A DNA stretch of 41,735 nucleotides, from NCBI GenBank assembly GCA_009841635.1, contig VXLJ01000004.1:1-41735 (forward strand). The letters run 5' to 3'. Below the pieces are notes generated by a model. It was not told the DNA's origin and ran no database searches. It worked only from the letters and a program-made list of their open reading frames with translations. The translations under genes were made by a program, and so were the position numbers. Numbering within the stretch: position 1 is the first letter of the stretch; each line of letters begins with the position of its first letter. Source of the stretch: Gammaproteobacteria bacterium (GTDB lineage: Bacteria > Pseudomonadota > Gammaproteobacteria > Pseudomonadales > Azotimanducaceae). Shown here piece by piece: positions 17,841-26,450 of this stretch.

Positions 17841-19609
17841 CGTCAATCCGCACGATGGAATTTGATGGCGTGATCATCGGCGGTGGTGGCGCTGGGATGC
17901 GTGCAGCGATGCAGATTGCGCAATCTGGCTACCGTACTGCCGTTATTTCAAAAGTGTTTCCGACGCGGTCGCACACGGTCTCTGCGCAAGGCGGCATTAC
18001 TTGCGCGATTGCGAGTGACGACCCTGAAGACGATTGGCGTTGGCATATGTACGACACGGTGAAGGGATCAGATTACATCGGTGACCAAGACGCCATTGAG
18101 TACATGTGCAACGTTGGACCGCATGCCATTTATGAGCTGGAACACTTAGGCATGCCGTTTTCAAGGACAGAAACAGGCCGAATTTACCAACGACCGTTTG
18201 GTGGTCAGTCGAAGAACTTCGGGAAGGGGGGCCAAGCAGCGCGTACTTGCTGCGCAGCGGACCGTACTGGACACGCATTGCTGCACACGTTGTATCAAGC
18301 GAACATCAAAAACAACACCACATTTCTGTCTGAGTGGTTTGCCGTCGATCTGGTCAAGAATCAGGACGGCGTCATCGTGGGTGCATTGGCGATTTGCATC
18401 GAAACCGGCGAGCTGGTTTACATCAAGTCAAACGCAACGGTACTTGCAACCGGTGGTGGCGGTCGAATTTACTACAGCACGACCAACGCGCTCATGAACA
18501 CCGGCGATGGCCTCGGCATGGCGTTGCGCGCAGGTGTGCCGGCACAAGATATCGAAATGTGGCAGTTTCACCCAACCGGTATAGCGAATGTCGGTATCTT
18601 GATTACCGAGGGCGCGCGCGGCGAGGGTGGCTACTTAATTAATGCCGATGGTGAGCGCTTCATGGAACGCTACGCGCCTAATGCGAAAGATCTCGCTGGT
18701 CGCGATGTAGTAGCACGTTCCATGGTGCTTGAAATCAATGAATCTAGAGGTTGCGGGCCTAATAAGGACTACGTATTGCTCAAGCTGGATCATTTAGGCG
18801 AGGCGACGCTATCGGAACGATTACCTGGGATTACTGATCTGGCGCGCACATTTGCTCATGTCGATCCAGTTCGAGAACCGATACCGGTATACCCTACCTG
18901 CCACTATCAAATGGGTGGTATTCCTACTGCTGTCGACGGGCAAGCGCTCACGCAGGATGAATTTGGGCGAGATGCTTCAGTGGAAGGGTTGTATGCGGTA
19001 GGTGAGGTGGCGTGCGTGTCGGTGCACGGCTCGAATCGCCTTGGTGGCAACTCATTGCTGGATCTGGTGGTATTTGGTCGTGCCGCAGGGATTCGCATAG
19101 AAGAGGTCATGAAGCAGGGTGTGTCTTATCGCGATGCGACAGAGTCTGATGTAGAGTTAGCCATGCAACGTTACCAACGTTGGCAGGACTCAACTGCTGG
19201 TGAACAGCCATTGAAGTTGAAGGAAGAACTGCAATTGATCATGCAAACAAACTTCGGTATCTTCCGCACCGCCGAACCGATGCAGGAGGGCTTGGCGAAG
19301 TTACAAGACTTGCGGGAACGAATTGAATCGGCGCATTTGGCAGACAAAAGTGCTGCATTCAATGTGGCCTGCCTCGATGCGCTTGAATTGGACAATCTGC
19401 TTGAGATCGCTGATGCGACAGCTCGAGCAGCTTTAGGCCGGGAGGAAAGCCGCGGCGCGCACGCACGCGATGATTTCCCAGATCGGGATGACGACAACTG
19501 GCTCTGTCATTCGTTGTATTACGCCGACGATCAGAGTTTGCGAAAGCGTAAGGTGAATTTCGAACCGACGATCGTCGATGTATTTCAACCGGCCGTGCGA
19601 GAGTATTAG
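17837..19609 (+). CDS. sdhA: Succinate dehydrogenase flavoprotein subunit
   Basis: SdhA oxidises succinate to fumarate using covalently bound FAD. With the GTG at 17837 it has 590 residues (E. coli 588). [13 protein letters not shown] is the dinucleotide site; [11 protein letters not shown] holds His46, the FAD-linked histidine. The active-site blocks [30 protein letters not shown] and [19 protein letters not shown] are all present, so it is a true SdhA rather than a fumarate-reductase-like relative. The GTG overlaps the sdhD stop (GTGA). TTG 17825 is in frame upstream and ATG 17855 is in frame downstream, but the chosen start gives the best N-terminal length. Confidence 0.96.
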   Translation: MTSIRTMEFDGVIIGGGGAGMRAAMQIAQSGYRTAVISKVFPTRSHTVSAQGGITCAIASDDPEDDWRWHMYDTVKGSDYIGDQDAIEYMCNVGPHAIYELEHLGMPFSRTETGRIYQRPFGGQSKNFGKGGQAARTCCAADRTGHALLHTLYQANIKNNTTFLSEWFAVDLVKNQDGVIVGALAICIETGELVYIKSNATVLATGGGGRIYYSTTNALMNTGDGLGMALRAGVPAQDIEMWQFHPTGIANVGILITEGARGEGGYLINADGERFMERYAPNAKDLAGRDVVARSMVLEINESRGCGPNKDYVLLKLDHLGEATLSERLPGITDLARTFAHVDPVREPIPVYPTCHYQMGGIPTAVDGQALTQDEFGRDASVEGLYAVGEVACVSVHGSNRLGGNSLLDLVVFGRAAGIRIEEVMKQGVSYRDATESDVELAMQRYQRWQDSTAGEQPLKLKEELQLIMQTNFGIFRTAEPMQEGLAKLQDLRERIESAHLADKSAAFNVACLDALELDNLLEIADATARAALGREESRGAHARDDFPDRDDDNWLCHSLYYADDQSLRKRKVNFEPTIVDVFQPAVREY

Positions 19610-19615
19610 CGAATC

Positions 19616-20317
19616 ATGCTTGTAAGTATTTACCGATATGTTCCTGAGCAGGACGAAGCGCCGCGCATGCAGGACTATGAATTTGCACTACCCGCCGAGC
19701 GGGATTTGATGGTCTTAGATGTACTAGAGCAGCTACGCGTCGAGGATCCAAGCATTTCATATCGGCGTTCGTGCCGAGAAGGCGTATGCGGTTCAGATGG
19801 CATGAACATGAACGGACGTAATGGCTTGGCTTGCAAGACGACGGTGTCATCGGTCGTTAGAAAGAGCGGTAAGCTGGTATTGCGACCGCTGCCTGGTCTG
19901 CCTGTCATTCGAGACTTGGTTGTCGACATGTCGCAGTTCTATGCACAGTACGAAAAAGTTGACCCATACCTAATTAATGATGACGAGCCGCCACAACAGG
20001 AGCGACTCCAGAGCATTGAAGATCGGGAAAAGCTTGATGGTCTTTACGAGTGCATTCTGTGCGCGTGCTGTTCTACGTCGTGTCCTTCTTTTTGGTGGAA
20101 TCCTGAAAAATTCATCGGGCCAGCAGGGCTGCTACAGGCATACCGCTTTTTGGCGGACTCACGGGATCAAGCTACTGAAGAACGATTAGAAAAGCTTGGC
20201 GACGCGTACAGTGTATTTCGTTGTCGGACGATTATGAACTGTGTCGATGCGTGTCCTAAAGAATTGAACCCAACAAGGGCAATCGGCAAAATCCGCGCGA
20301 TGTTGCTTGACGGTTAG
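19616..20317 (+). CDS. sdhB: Succinate dehydrogenase iron-sulfur subunit
   Basis: SdhB passes electrons from FAD to ubiquinone. The 233 residues hold the [2Fe-2S] ligands Cys53, Cys58 and Cys73, with Asp61 where plant-type ferredoxins have a fourth cysteine, as in E. coli. The [4Fe-4S] and [3Fe-4S] ligands are in CILCACCSTSCPSFWWN and CRTIMNCVDACPK. It starts 6 bases after the sdhA stop. No suc genes follow directly, unlike many gammaproteobacteria, where sucA comes next; here sucA is 7.5 kb away. Confidence 0.96.
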   Translation: MLVSIYRYVPEQDEAPRMQDYEFALPAERDLMVLDVLEQLRVEDPSISYRRSCREGVCGSDGMNMNGRNGLACKTTVSSVVRKSGKLVLRPLPGLPVIRDLVVDMSQFYAQYEKVDPYLINDDEPPQQERLQSIEDREKLDGLYECILCACCSTSCPSFWWNPEKFIGPAGLLQAYRFLADSRDQATEERLEKLGDAYSVFRCRTIMNCVDACPKELNPTRAIGKIRAMLLDG

Positions 20318-20370
20318 AACTTGATTGATTGTACAGAATAAGAGGTGTAAAGACCCTATTTAAAGTGAAA

Positions 20371-20393
20371 TAATTAGTTTATCTTATTGATAT
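20371..20393 (+). promoter_or_regulatory. Recurring intergenic motif, copy C (after sdhB)
   Basis: TAATT (20371-20375), seven bases ending TAT, then CTTATTGATAT (20383-20393), followed by TAAATTA at 20400-20406. It starts 54 bases past the sdhB stop. It matches copy D near sucA closely. Confidence 0.55.
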
Positions 20394-20414
20394 GAAGAGT
20401 AAATTACATGAGTT

Positions 20415-20431
20415 TACCGGGTCGGTATTTT
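20415..20431 (+). terminator. Weak intrinsic terminator candidate for sdhCDAB
   Basis: TACCG (20415-20419), loop GGT, CGGTA (20423-20427), then TTTT. The stem has only five pairs. It lies 98 bases after the sdhB stop. Confidence 0.35.
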
Positions 20432-20544
20432 GCGATTGTGATAGTTTTGAAATTTGCGCACCTGCCGCCAGCTGGCATCCTACGCTGCGATCGACTCGAG
20501 ATCAAGAAAAACCCGGATCGAAAGCTTGACCTAGAGAGGTAATT

Positions 20545-20565
20545 TAGCGACACAAAATGTCGCTA
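20545..20565 (+). terminator. Perfect 8-base stem-loop, possible terminator
   Basis: TAGCGACA (20545-20552) pairs perfectly with TGTCGCTA (20558-20565) around a five-base CAAAA loop. CTTTCTATAGATTTT follows, which is T-rich but interrupted. It could end a transcript from sdh or be a protein-binding palindrome. Confidence 0.4.
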
Positions 20566-20609
20566 CTTTCTATAGATTTTGCAGATCACCGAAGTTAACT
20601 GTGTGTTTC

Positions 20610-20768
20610 TTGCGAAATTTCAAGCATGTGCAACGGATAATCGAGCAAATTGAAAGAATCAGGAACGATGTGGTCAGGCAGTTTTCCCAACGCATCTGCT
20701 TGTTTGCGGCGGCGTGTGTGTTGCTACTTGTCTCAATCATGACCGCAAGTACATTTGCCTCGTTTTAG
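20610..20768 (+). CDS. Possible small single-helix membrane peptide
   Basis: From TTG 20610 a 52-residue frame runs to TAG 20766-20768. The first half is amphipathic and charged (QRIIEQIERIRNDVVRQF); the second half is one hydrophobic helix (LFAAACVLLLVSIMTAS). GTG 20601 is an alternative start. There is no ATG start, no ribosome binding site and no family resemblance, so it may be a chance ORF. I list it because the amphipathic-plus-helix pattern is coherent. Confidence 0.2.
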   Translation: MRNFKHVQRIIEQIERIRNDVVRQFSQRICLFAAACVLLLVSIMTASTFASF

Positions 20769-21054
20769 TCATATAGGGCCGAAGATCCACGCGAATTCGC
20801 TCTGTTTAGCGCTTTAGTGCGCTTATCACAACGCGAAGAAAGCGTGCTTGACACTCTAAGTTGTCGCTGGTCGAAATGTGATTCTGGTGCACGCCGCTAT
20901 TCTTGAATTTCTATTCAGTGCAGGCTATATATTTCAACACCGCTAAATATTCGCACTTGCTTGAGGAAGGCGGATAAATTTTTGCCATGCTCGTAAAGAA
21001 CGGGGTTGGCTATAAAGAGTGCTCTATAGGTAGAGATGAACTAATCGATTCAAG

Positions 21055-21876
21055 ATGAAACTAGGATTTTTCGGCATTGGCTCTGGTGTATCCGCAGATC
21101 CTAATGTCGCCATAAGTCTCGCGCAACATGCGGAAGGGGTGGGATTGGAATCTATGTGGACTGGTGAACACGTGGTATTGCCTTCGCCGCGACAGCCACC
21201 TTCACCCGCGGAACCGGAACACCCCATGTTGCATCCGAGTACGGTACTGTCCTTTCTGGCTGCGAGAACAACAAGTATCCGCCTGGGCACGGGTATCGTC
21301 TTAATCGCTCAGCGGAATCCTCTGGTGCTGGCAAAAGAGATGGCAAGTCTGGATGTACTGTCCAATGGCCGGCTGGAATTAGGCATTGGCGCAGGCTACT
21401 TGCATCAGGAATTTGCCGCCCTGGGCATACCGTTCCGTGAGCGCGGGGCGCGCAGCGATGAGTACATCGAAATCATGCGTGCCCTTTGGAATATGGAACG
21501 CCCCTCATTCAAAGGTCGCTTCTATGAATTTAGCGATATCGATGCGCAGCCGCGGCCAGTTCAAAGAGGTGGGCCCCCAATCGTCGTTGGTGGTTCGAGC
21601 GATGGCGCACTGAGGCGTGCGGCGAAATACGGTCACGGTTGGTATGGTTTTGCGATGAACGTTGAACAAACAGCGAGCGTAGTTAAACGACTGCACGCAT
21701 TGGACGGTGGCGAAGCGCTTGAAATCAGCGTGACACCTGCTATGCGAGTCGATCGAGCAAGTATGGCCGCATTTGCAGCGATTGGTGTCGACCGCATCAT
21801 TTCGCTGGTCTCGCAAGATGAAGATCGCGCCAAGTTGGCTATGGATAGCCTCGTCGAGGAGCGTTCAAAACTCTAA
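21055..21876 (+). CDS. LLM-class flavin-dependent oxidoreductase
   Basis: A 273-residue luciferase-like monooxygenase barrel. Recognisable blocks are the N-terminal MKLGFFGIGS, WTGEHVVLPS, IRLGTGIVLIAQRNPLVLAK, LDVLSNGRLELGIGAGY and GPPIVVGGSSDGALRRAAKYG. These fit the group of FMN- or F420-binding oxidoreductases often annotated as the TIGR03619 family. Cofactor and substrate cannot be read from sequence; in gammaproteobacteria FMN is the safer guess, though some carry F420. It stands alone on the plus strand, ending 15 bases before the convergent hydrolase. It opens the mixed block between sdhB and sucA. Confidence 0.85.
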   Translation: MKLGFFGIGSGVSADPNVAISLAQHAEGVGLESMWTGEHVVLPSPRQPPSPAEPEHPMLHPSTVLSFLAARTTSIRLGTGIVLIAQRNPLVLAKEMASLDVLSNGRLELGIGAGYLHQEFAALGIPFRERGARSDEYIEIMRALWNMERPSFKGRFYEFSDIDAQPRPVQRGGPPIVVGGSSDGALRRAAKYGHGWYGFAMNVEQTASVVKRLHALDGGEALEISVTPAMRVDRASMAAFAAIGVDRIISLVSQDEDRAKLAMDSLVEERSKL

Positions 21877-21891
21877 CGCCCTTCGTTGAAA

Positions 21892-22881
21892 TTAGGAAGC
21901 CTCTACTAACGAAATTTCGCCATTTGTGTCGACGTTAACCCTGACAGAGATAGTGGGGTTTTCTGAGAGCATAGGTTCGACTTTATCAATGGGCTCATAG
22001 TCGCTCGTCGCGGAGAATTCCCACGTGTGAGAAACACGCCGGAGTTGTAGCGTATGAGGACCAGAAACTGGTCCTTGCATTGCGGGAATCGTTAAGCGCT
22101 TGCCAGCACGAGGATCTTGGCGGATACGTGCAATTGGCGCATGCGGGTCGTCTGGAATTAGCGTCACCCAGTACATGCCTAAAGGGTGTTCGATGTCATC
22201 TGCTAGCGGCAGAGGTTGATCGATGGCGACGCGTTGCTTCGCCGTAAGAAATCCAGTGCGCCGTAACCACGCGACGAGCAGGGGAAACCACTGGTGGGTG
22301 TCAGGATCGCCTGACGCCAAACCAACGCCGTGTTCGCCGTAACCAAATATGTGCAGCTCAGCTGGAACCCTCGCAGCTCTTAGTGCATCGTAAAACAACG
22401 TAGCCTGATTAGCAGGCACGATATCGTCTTCGTGCGTGTGAACAAGAAACGTTGGTGGCGTTTCAGCCGAGACGGCAGTATCCGTTGGTGTGTACTCGGT
22501 AGCTTTGCGCCCTCTAACGATGCCGTTACTTACCGCATATACGGGCACTAGGAAATCAGGTCGCGAGGATTGACGATCGACAGGATCTTGAGCGTCCGAA
22601 TGTTTGGATTCCCCACCGGTACCAACGGCTAAGGTTAGATGACCACCAGCTGAAAAGCCGAGCATGCCTAAACGATGCGGATCAACGTCGAATCGTGCTG
22701 CATGGTGGCGCACGTAACGCATAGCTCGTTGACCGTCCAACAAGGAAACGCTTGAGTGGTATTTTGGACCGACGCGATAACGCAGCACAAATGCCGCTAT
22801 CCCAGCGCGATTCAATGCGGCGGCGACGTGCAGTCCTTCGTGAGTTGACGCGAGAACTCGATAGCCACCACCCGGACACAC
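21892..22881 (-). CDS. Alpha/beta hydrolase (BD-FAE-like esterase), start uncertain
   Basis: The first ordinary start is GTG at 22879-22881, giving 329 residues. CPGGGY is the oxyanion-hole motif, GFSAGGH has the serine nucleophile, HTHEDDIVP the aspartate and YGEHGVG the histidine, so the catalytic triad is complete. The frame is open upstream to a TAG at 23038-23040, and the translation there is clearly homologous: FNERLWDANAPNSSG, VPALSIHADF. That part supplies the first strands of the fold, but it contains no ATG, GTG or TTG. Possible starts are CTG 23008-23010 or ATT 22945-22947 (after AGGTGG), or a frameshift exists. A C-terminal domain of about 100 residues after the hydrolase core is not identified. 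Confidence 0.82.
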   Translation of the reverse strand: MCPGGGYRVLASTHEGLHVAAALNRAGIAAFVLRYRVGPKYHSSVSLLDGQRAMRYVRHHAARFDVDPHRLGMLGFSAGGHLTLAVGTGGESKHSDAQDPVDRQSSRPDFLVPVYAVSNGIVRGRKATEYTPTDTAVSAETPPTFLVHTHEDDIVPANQATLFYDALRAARVPAELHIFGYGEHGVGLASGDPDTHQWFPLLVAWLRRTGFLTAKQRVAIDQPLPLADDIEHPLGMYWVTLIPDDPHAPIARIRQDPRAGKRLTIPAMQGPVSGPHTLQLRRVSHTWEFSATSDYEPIDKVEPMLSENPTISVRVNVDTNGEISLVEAS

Positions 22882-23023
22882 GATAACGCCAGCACCGGTC
22901 GAAGGACCATCAAAGTCAGCGTGGATCGAAAGCGCGGGAACGTCAATGGTGTCGCCACCTGACGAATTCGGTGCGTTGGCGTCCCAGAGGCGTTCGTTGA
23001 AATCGCTCAGGAGCGGAGATTCG

Positions 23024-23743
23024 CTAAGTTGCGGTTGCTAGCTGGGCGAATAGATGTTGGTAGCGTCGAGGTTCTGGAATGACGAATTCATCTCGAACCT
23101 GCTCAAGGGGCTGTGTTAACAGTACCTCCCAGTCTGCCGCAGGCAACCACTTCGCTCGTTTGCCGTCTCGATAGCCACGCCATAGAGCGGCAAATACAGT
23201 GATGCCTGCTCCCTTGTAAAGACGTAGAGAAGCCATGAGAAGGATGAACGGGAACGAGATATTGCCGGTTTGACCATAGCTAAAGGCAAGAAGACATGCC
23301 TCGCCTAGAGGATCTCTACCATACTGAGTTAGCACGTGAAACAAATCATGCGAAGAGCGCAGACGCTTGGCAAAGCGATCTAGATTTTCGTCGTCTATCT
23401 GGTAGCCAGCTTCTTCGCTCGCTGCTTGTAGACCGTCAGCAGAAATTTGTTCATTAGACGTGAAACGGTAGTATGCGTGCCCGAGCGTGTTCTCCGGCAG
23501 GCTCTTCAAGTATTCGGCATCGGTGAGCTTGTCGACTAAGTTGATTTGCTCGGACAACACCTTTGTACCGACTTCGGTTTTACGAAATCGCTTGAAATTT
23601 CTGCGCAATGAAGGCGCGCTTAATGCCTGAATGACGCGAAAAACTTGTGTCGTCTGCTCAGGGTCATTGACGACGCGACGAACGGCACGAAATGCCGCGA
23701 ATGGACGCACTTTATTGTCAGATTTTGGGTTTACTTCTGCCAT
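23024..23743 (-). CDS. Coq4 family protein
   Basis: The 239-residue protein contains HDLFHVLTQYGRDPLGE, the HDxxH-x11-E metal motif of Coq4, preceded by RFAKRLRSSHDL. The N-terminal VFRVIQALSAPSLRR and the helix SEQINLVDKLTDAEYLKSLPENTLGHAYY are also family-like. In eukaryotes Coq4 acts in ubiquinone synthesis (C1 decarboxylation/hydroxylation of the quinone precursor). Bacterial homologues are less studied, and this one sits away from ubi genes. Its stop overlaps the open frame of the hydrolase downstream, so the two are probably co-transcribed. A role in quinone chemistry is an inference from the family. Confidence 0.85.
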   Translation of the reverse strand: MAEVNPKSDNKVRPFAAFRAVRRVVNDPEQTTQVFRVIQALSAPSLRRNFKRFRKTEVGTKVLSEQINLVDKLTDAEYLKSLPENTLGHAYYRFTSNEQISADGLQAASEEAGYQIDDENLDRFAKRLRSSHDLFHVLTQYGRDPLGEACLLAFSYGQTGNISFPFILLMASLRLYKGAGITVFAALWRGYRDGKRAKWLPAADWEVLLTQPLEQVRDEFVIPEPRRYQHLFAQLATAT

Positions 23744-23923
23744 CGGTCTCGCGATTCAGTTAAACGCTTTCGAGTAATTCTAGGAGCTCATAGGGTATGC
23801 AACAACAAATCGCCGATAGCTTTGTGCTCTAGCCTAAATGCGGGTAAAGCGTATGGAATTTCACTACGCTTTCGCCAGGGATCAAAAGTGCGAATCGCCC
23901 AAAAGCACGACTTACGAGTCGGT

Positions 23924-25192
23924 TCAAAATCCGCGTTCCGCACACTGTCGATTGATCTCATCGATTATTTCGCACACGCGGATGCTTTCCGCAGTCGTCC
24001 ACTGCGGTAGTTCGTTCAATCCCGCTGCCATGCAACGATGCACGGCCTGAGCTTGATAGGTGAACCCGTGCTGATTCCCACCGTGCCATGTCCAACCTTT
24101 GTAAGTGATAAGCCGCTCGCCATTCCAACGTGAACCTGGTGGTTGACCTCGAGTAATAGGTGCCGGCGTTGGCACCGGATACTCAAAACGTTCTACCAAG
24201 TTGAATGGACCATTGCTCGGATTGCGTTCTTGTTCCCAGTGTGTTTCAAGCCAGTCCCCAGTCCAACCTTTATGTGGATTTAATTCCATGATTGGCTCGC
24301 CACGTTCGCGTCGATTGCCACGCCGACCCGGACGGCCGGTGCGTAATGTCATAGCGCTCGGGTGGTGTGAAGGAGTCTCAATTGTGATACGACCTTTGGT
24401 GCCGATGTAGTTTGACTCTTCAATATAACGACCGTTAGGGAAGGTAATCACCGCGATGCCTTCCTGTTCGCCATATTGCAAAACCGCAGCGCTAGGTGAG
24501 CCGCCATGTGCGGAAAACACGTCATTGGCGTATGGTTGCGGTCGCGCTTTGCGGCCCGCTGCTGCAATCACTGGCATCTCCTCCGCGCCAAACCCTGTAA
24601 TAGCAGGATTAAGCGCATAGACCCGGTCTGGGTAGTCTGCTTGCACGAGGCGGATGTCGCCAATATCGCCACGTTCGATGCAGGCGCGCGCGTGCTCTAC
24701 AGCCGGAAAGAAGCGCAACCACATACCTTCCCAGCACACGACACCTGCTTTTGCCGCGGCTTCGTGCGCTTCTTTTGCTTGGTCAGCCGTGTCTGTGAAT
24801 GGTTTTTCACATAAAACATGCTTGCCCGCAGCGAACGAACGCAGGAGATCGCGATGGTGGTCCCAGGTCTTGGACGCTATATAAACGACATCGACATCGT
24901 CGTCGTTAACTAATGCGTCATAGGAGTCGTATGCTCGTTCTATTTCATGGGCTTCAGCAAATGCTTGGGCGCGATCCAGATCCCTTGCGGCGATGGCTGT
25001 GAATTTAGCGCCCGGTACGTCTTGCAGCGACTTTACCCAATCCGATGAGATCGAGGACGCGCTGATGATGCCCCAGCGGATCTCATGATTGATATCTTCC
25101 TCACGGGTTAGACCGAGACGTATATCCATCGGCGTGTTCATGGGGAAGCCGTTGTACATGTAAGGGTCGTCGTTAACGCTATCGTCAGCCAT
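23924..25192 (-). CDS. Gfo/Idh/MocA family oxidoreductase
   Basis: A 422-residue NAD(P)-dependent dehydrogenase. The Rossmann part begins at IRWGIISASSISSDW; AIAARDLDRAQAFA, DVVYIASKTWDHH and GKHVLCEKPFTDT follow, the last with the catalytic lysine. The C-terminal beta-sheet domain includes ITFPNGRYIEESNYIGTKGRITIETP. It most resembles the dimeric dihydrodiol dehydrogenase/xylose dehydrogenase branch, but the substrate is unknown. About 38 residues precede the Rossmann strand, more than usual; Met18 and Met22 are possible alternative starts. It is on the minus strand, 180 bases upstream of coq4. Confidence 0.87.
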   Translation of the reverse strand: MADDSVNDDPYMYNGFPMNTPMDIRLGLTREEDINHEIRWGIISASSISSDWVKSLQDVPGAKFTAIAARDLDRAQAFAEAHEIERAYDSYDALVNDDDVDVVYIASKTWDHHRDLLRSFAAGKHVLCEKPFTDTADQAKEAHEAAAKAGVVCWEGMWLRFFPAVEHARACIERGDIGDIRLVQADYPDRVYALNPAITGFGAEEMPVIAAAGRKARPQPYANDVFSAHGGSPSAAVLQYGEQEGIAVITFPNGRYIEESNYIGTKGRITIETPSHHPSAMTLRTGRPGRRGNRRERGEPIMELNPHKGWTGDWLETHWEQERNPSNGPFNLVERFEYPVPTPAPITRGQPPGSRWNGERLITYKGWTWHGGNQHGFTYQAQAVHRCMAAGLNELPQWTTAESIRVCEIIDEINRQCAERGF

Positions 25193-25450
25193 CAGCTTGG
25201 TCTCGAATCAGAAGTGGGGCAAGTTTATTTGCTTGATTAATTTAGGTGGTTCTATGCAGAAACAGAGGCCACCACACGTTCATACAAATGGCAGCGTTTC
25301 GTAAGCACTACCGTTCAGCGCGCTGTTCGGTACGTTGGACGCGTATTTACTCGCCATAGATCAAGCGTGTATATAAAAACACAAGGGAAAGCAGGCACTC
25401 TCAGAAATTTAATCTGCCTTCGCAAGTTCCTAGTTAATACTGACGAGACG

Positions 25451-26362
25451 ATGACAGCAACTAAATTTATGCCACTCATTGATGTTGAATTAAGGTCCGC
25501 TTGGCCGAATGAAGCTCAAGACTTTACGCCCTGGCTGTTTGAGAACATTGATTTTCTTTCAGAAGCAGTGGGCATGAGTCTTGAAGCTCGTGAGAAAGAA
25601 AAGAACATCCAAAATCTATTTGCGGACATCGTGGCTGAGGATTCTCTTAGTGGCGAACTCGTGCTGATCGAAAATCAACTCGAATCGTCGGATGAAAAGC
25701 ACCTTGGTCAGATCATGAGTTATTTAGCTGGCATCGATGCTAAGCGTGTGATATGGGTAGCGAGTAATTTTCGAGATCCCCACAGATCTGCCATTCGTTG
25801 GTTGAACGAACACACGCGTGAGGAATATAGTTTTTTCGCTGTGCGAGTTAGAGCAGTGCAGATAGGCGAAAGTCCCCTCGCCCCTATTTTCGAGGTCGTC
25901 GAAAAGCCTAACGAATGGGAGCGTTCGCTACGCGAAGCTGGTGTTGCTGCGTCTGAGCTGACAATTTTGCGAACTCGGTTCTGGGAAACATATTCAAAAA
26001 AATACCCTGATACTGTTGGGCTAAGTCGCGGCTCGACAGTCTGGGTACCAATGTTTCCGGACAAATCGATCGTACTGTCACTGAATGTGGGAAAAAATTT
26101 TTGTGGAATGTTCCTTCGCGGAAATTTGGGTGCCGATAATCAGGAATTAATCCAATTCTTTGCACCGCACGACGAGTTACTATCTGAACATTTCGGCGAA
26201 AACAGTAGGGCTGCTAGGGGTGTACACTATGGATCGTGGCGTGGTATCGCGCTACAAGACGAAGCTAAATGGGACGAATTGATCGAATGGATGGAAGCAA
26301 AACGTAAGGAATATCTGGAAGTATTCAGTGAAATCGAACCACCTAGTAATCTTTCGGATTAA
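25451..26362 (+). CDS. DUF4268-type protein with a PD-(D/E)XK nuclease-like core
   Basis: With ATG 25451 the product has 303 residues; the frame is open from 25367, but those residues are poor. The N-terminal half reads DFTPWLFENIDFLSEAVGM, then VLIENQLESSDEKHLGQIMSYLAG and RVIWVASNFRDPHRSAIRWLNE. This is the pattern of DUF4268 and related restriction-endonuclease-fold proteins, with Glu-Asn-Gln at the presumed active-site strand. The C-terminal half (FWETYSKKYPD, ending near WDELIEWMEAKRKEY) matches the DUF4268 C-terminal domain. Function is not established; some relatives lie in defence regions, but here it has no methyltransferase, helicase or other defence partner. Confidence 0.8.
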   Translation: MTATKFMPLIDVELRSAWPNEAQDFTPWLFENIDFLSEAVGMSLEAREKEKNIQNLFADIVAEDSLSGELVLIENQLESSDEKHLGQIMSYLAGIDAKRVIWVASNFRDPHRSAIRWLNEHTREEYSFFAVRVRAVQIGESPLAPIFEVVEKPNEWERSLREAGVAASELTILRTRFWETYSKKYPDTVGLSRGSTVWVPMFPDKSIVLSLNVGKNFCGMFLRGNLGADNQELIQFFAPHDELLSEHFGENSRAARGVHYGSWRGIALQDEAKWDELIEWMEAKRKEYLEVFSEIEPPSNLSD

Positions 26363-26450
26363 TCACACTCGCTTTCGCGGTTTTTTACTGCGCAAAATCT
26401 CTTCTGCGTAATCGTTAGTACGAGTGCGACAGGCTGGATGCTCGGATCGA

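Larger units (their letters stand above)
20318..21054. other. Intergenic region between sdhB and the flavin oxidoreductase
   Basis: A 737-base stretch with no confident gene. It contains one copy of the recurring motif (20371), a weak terminator-like hairpin (20415-20431), a perfect 8-base stem-loop (20545-20565) and a possible 52-codon ORF with one membrane segment (20610-20768). The remainder to 21054 shows several short AT-rich tracts and nothing recognisable. Confidence 0.6.
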
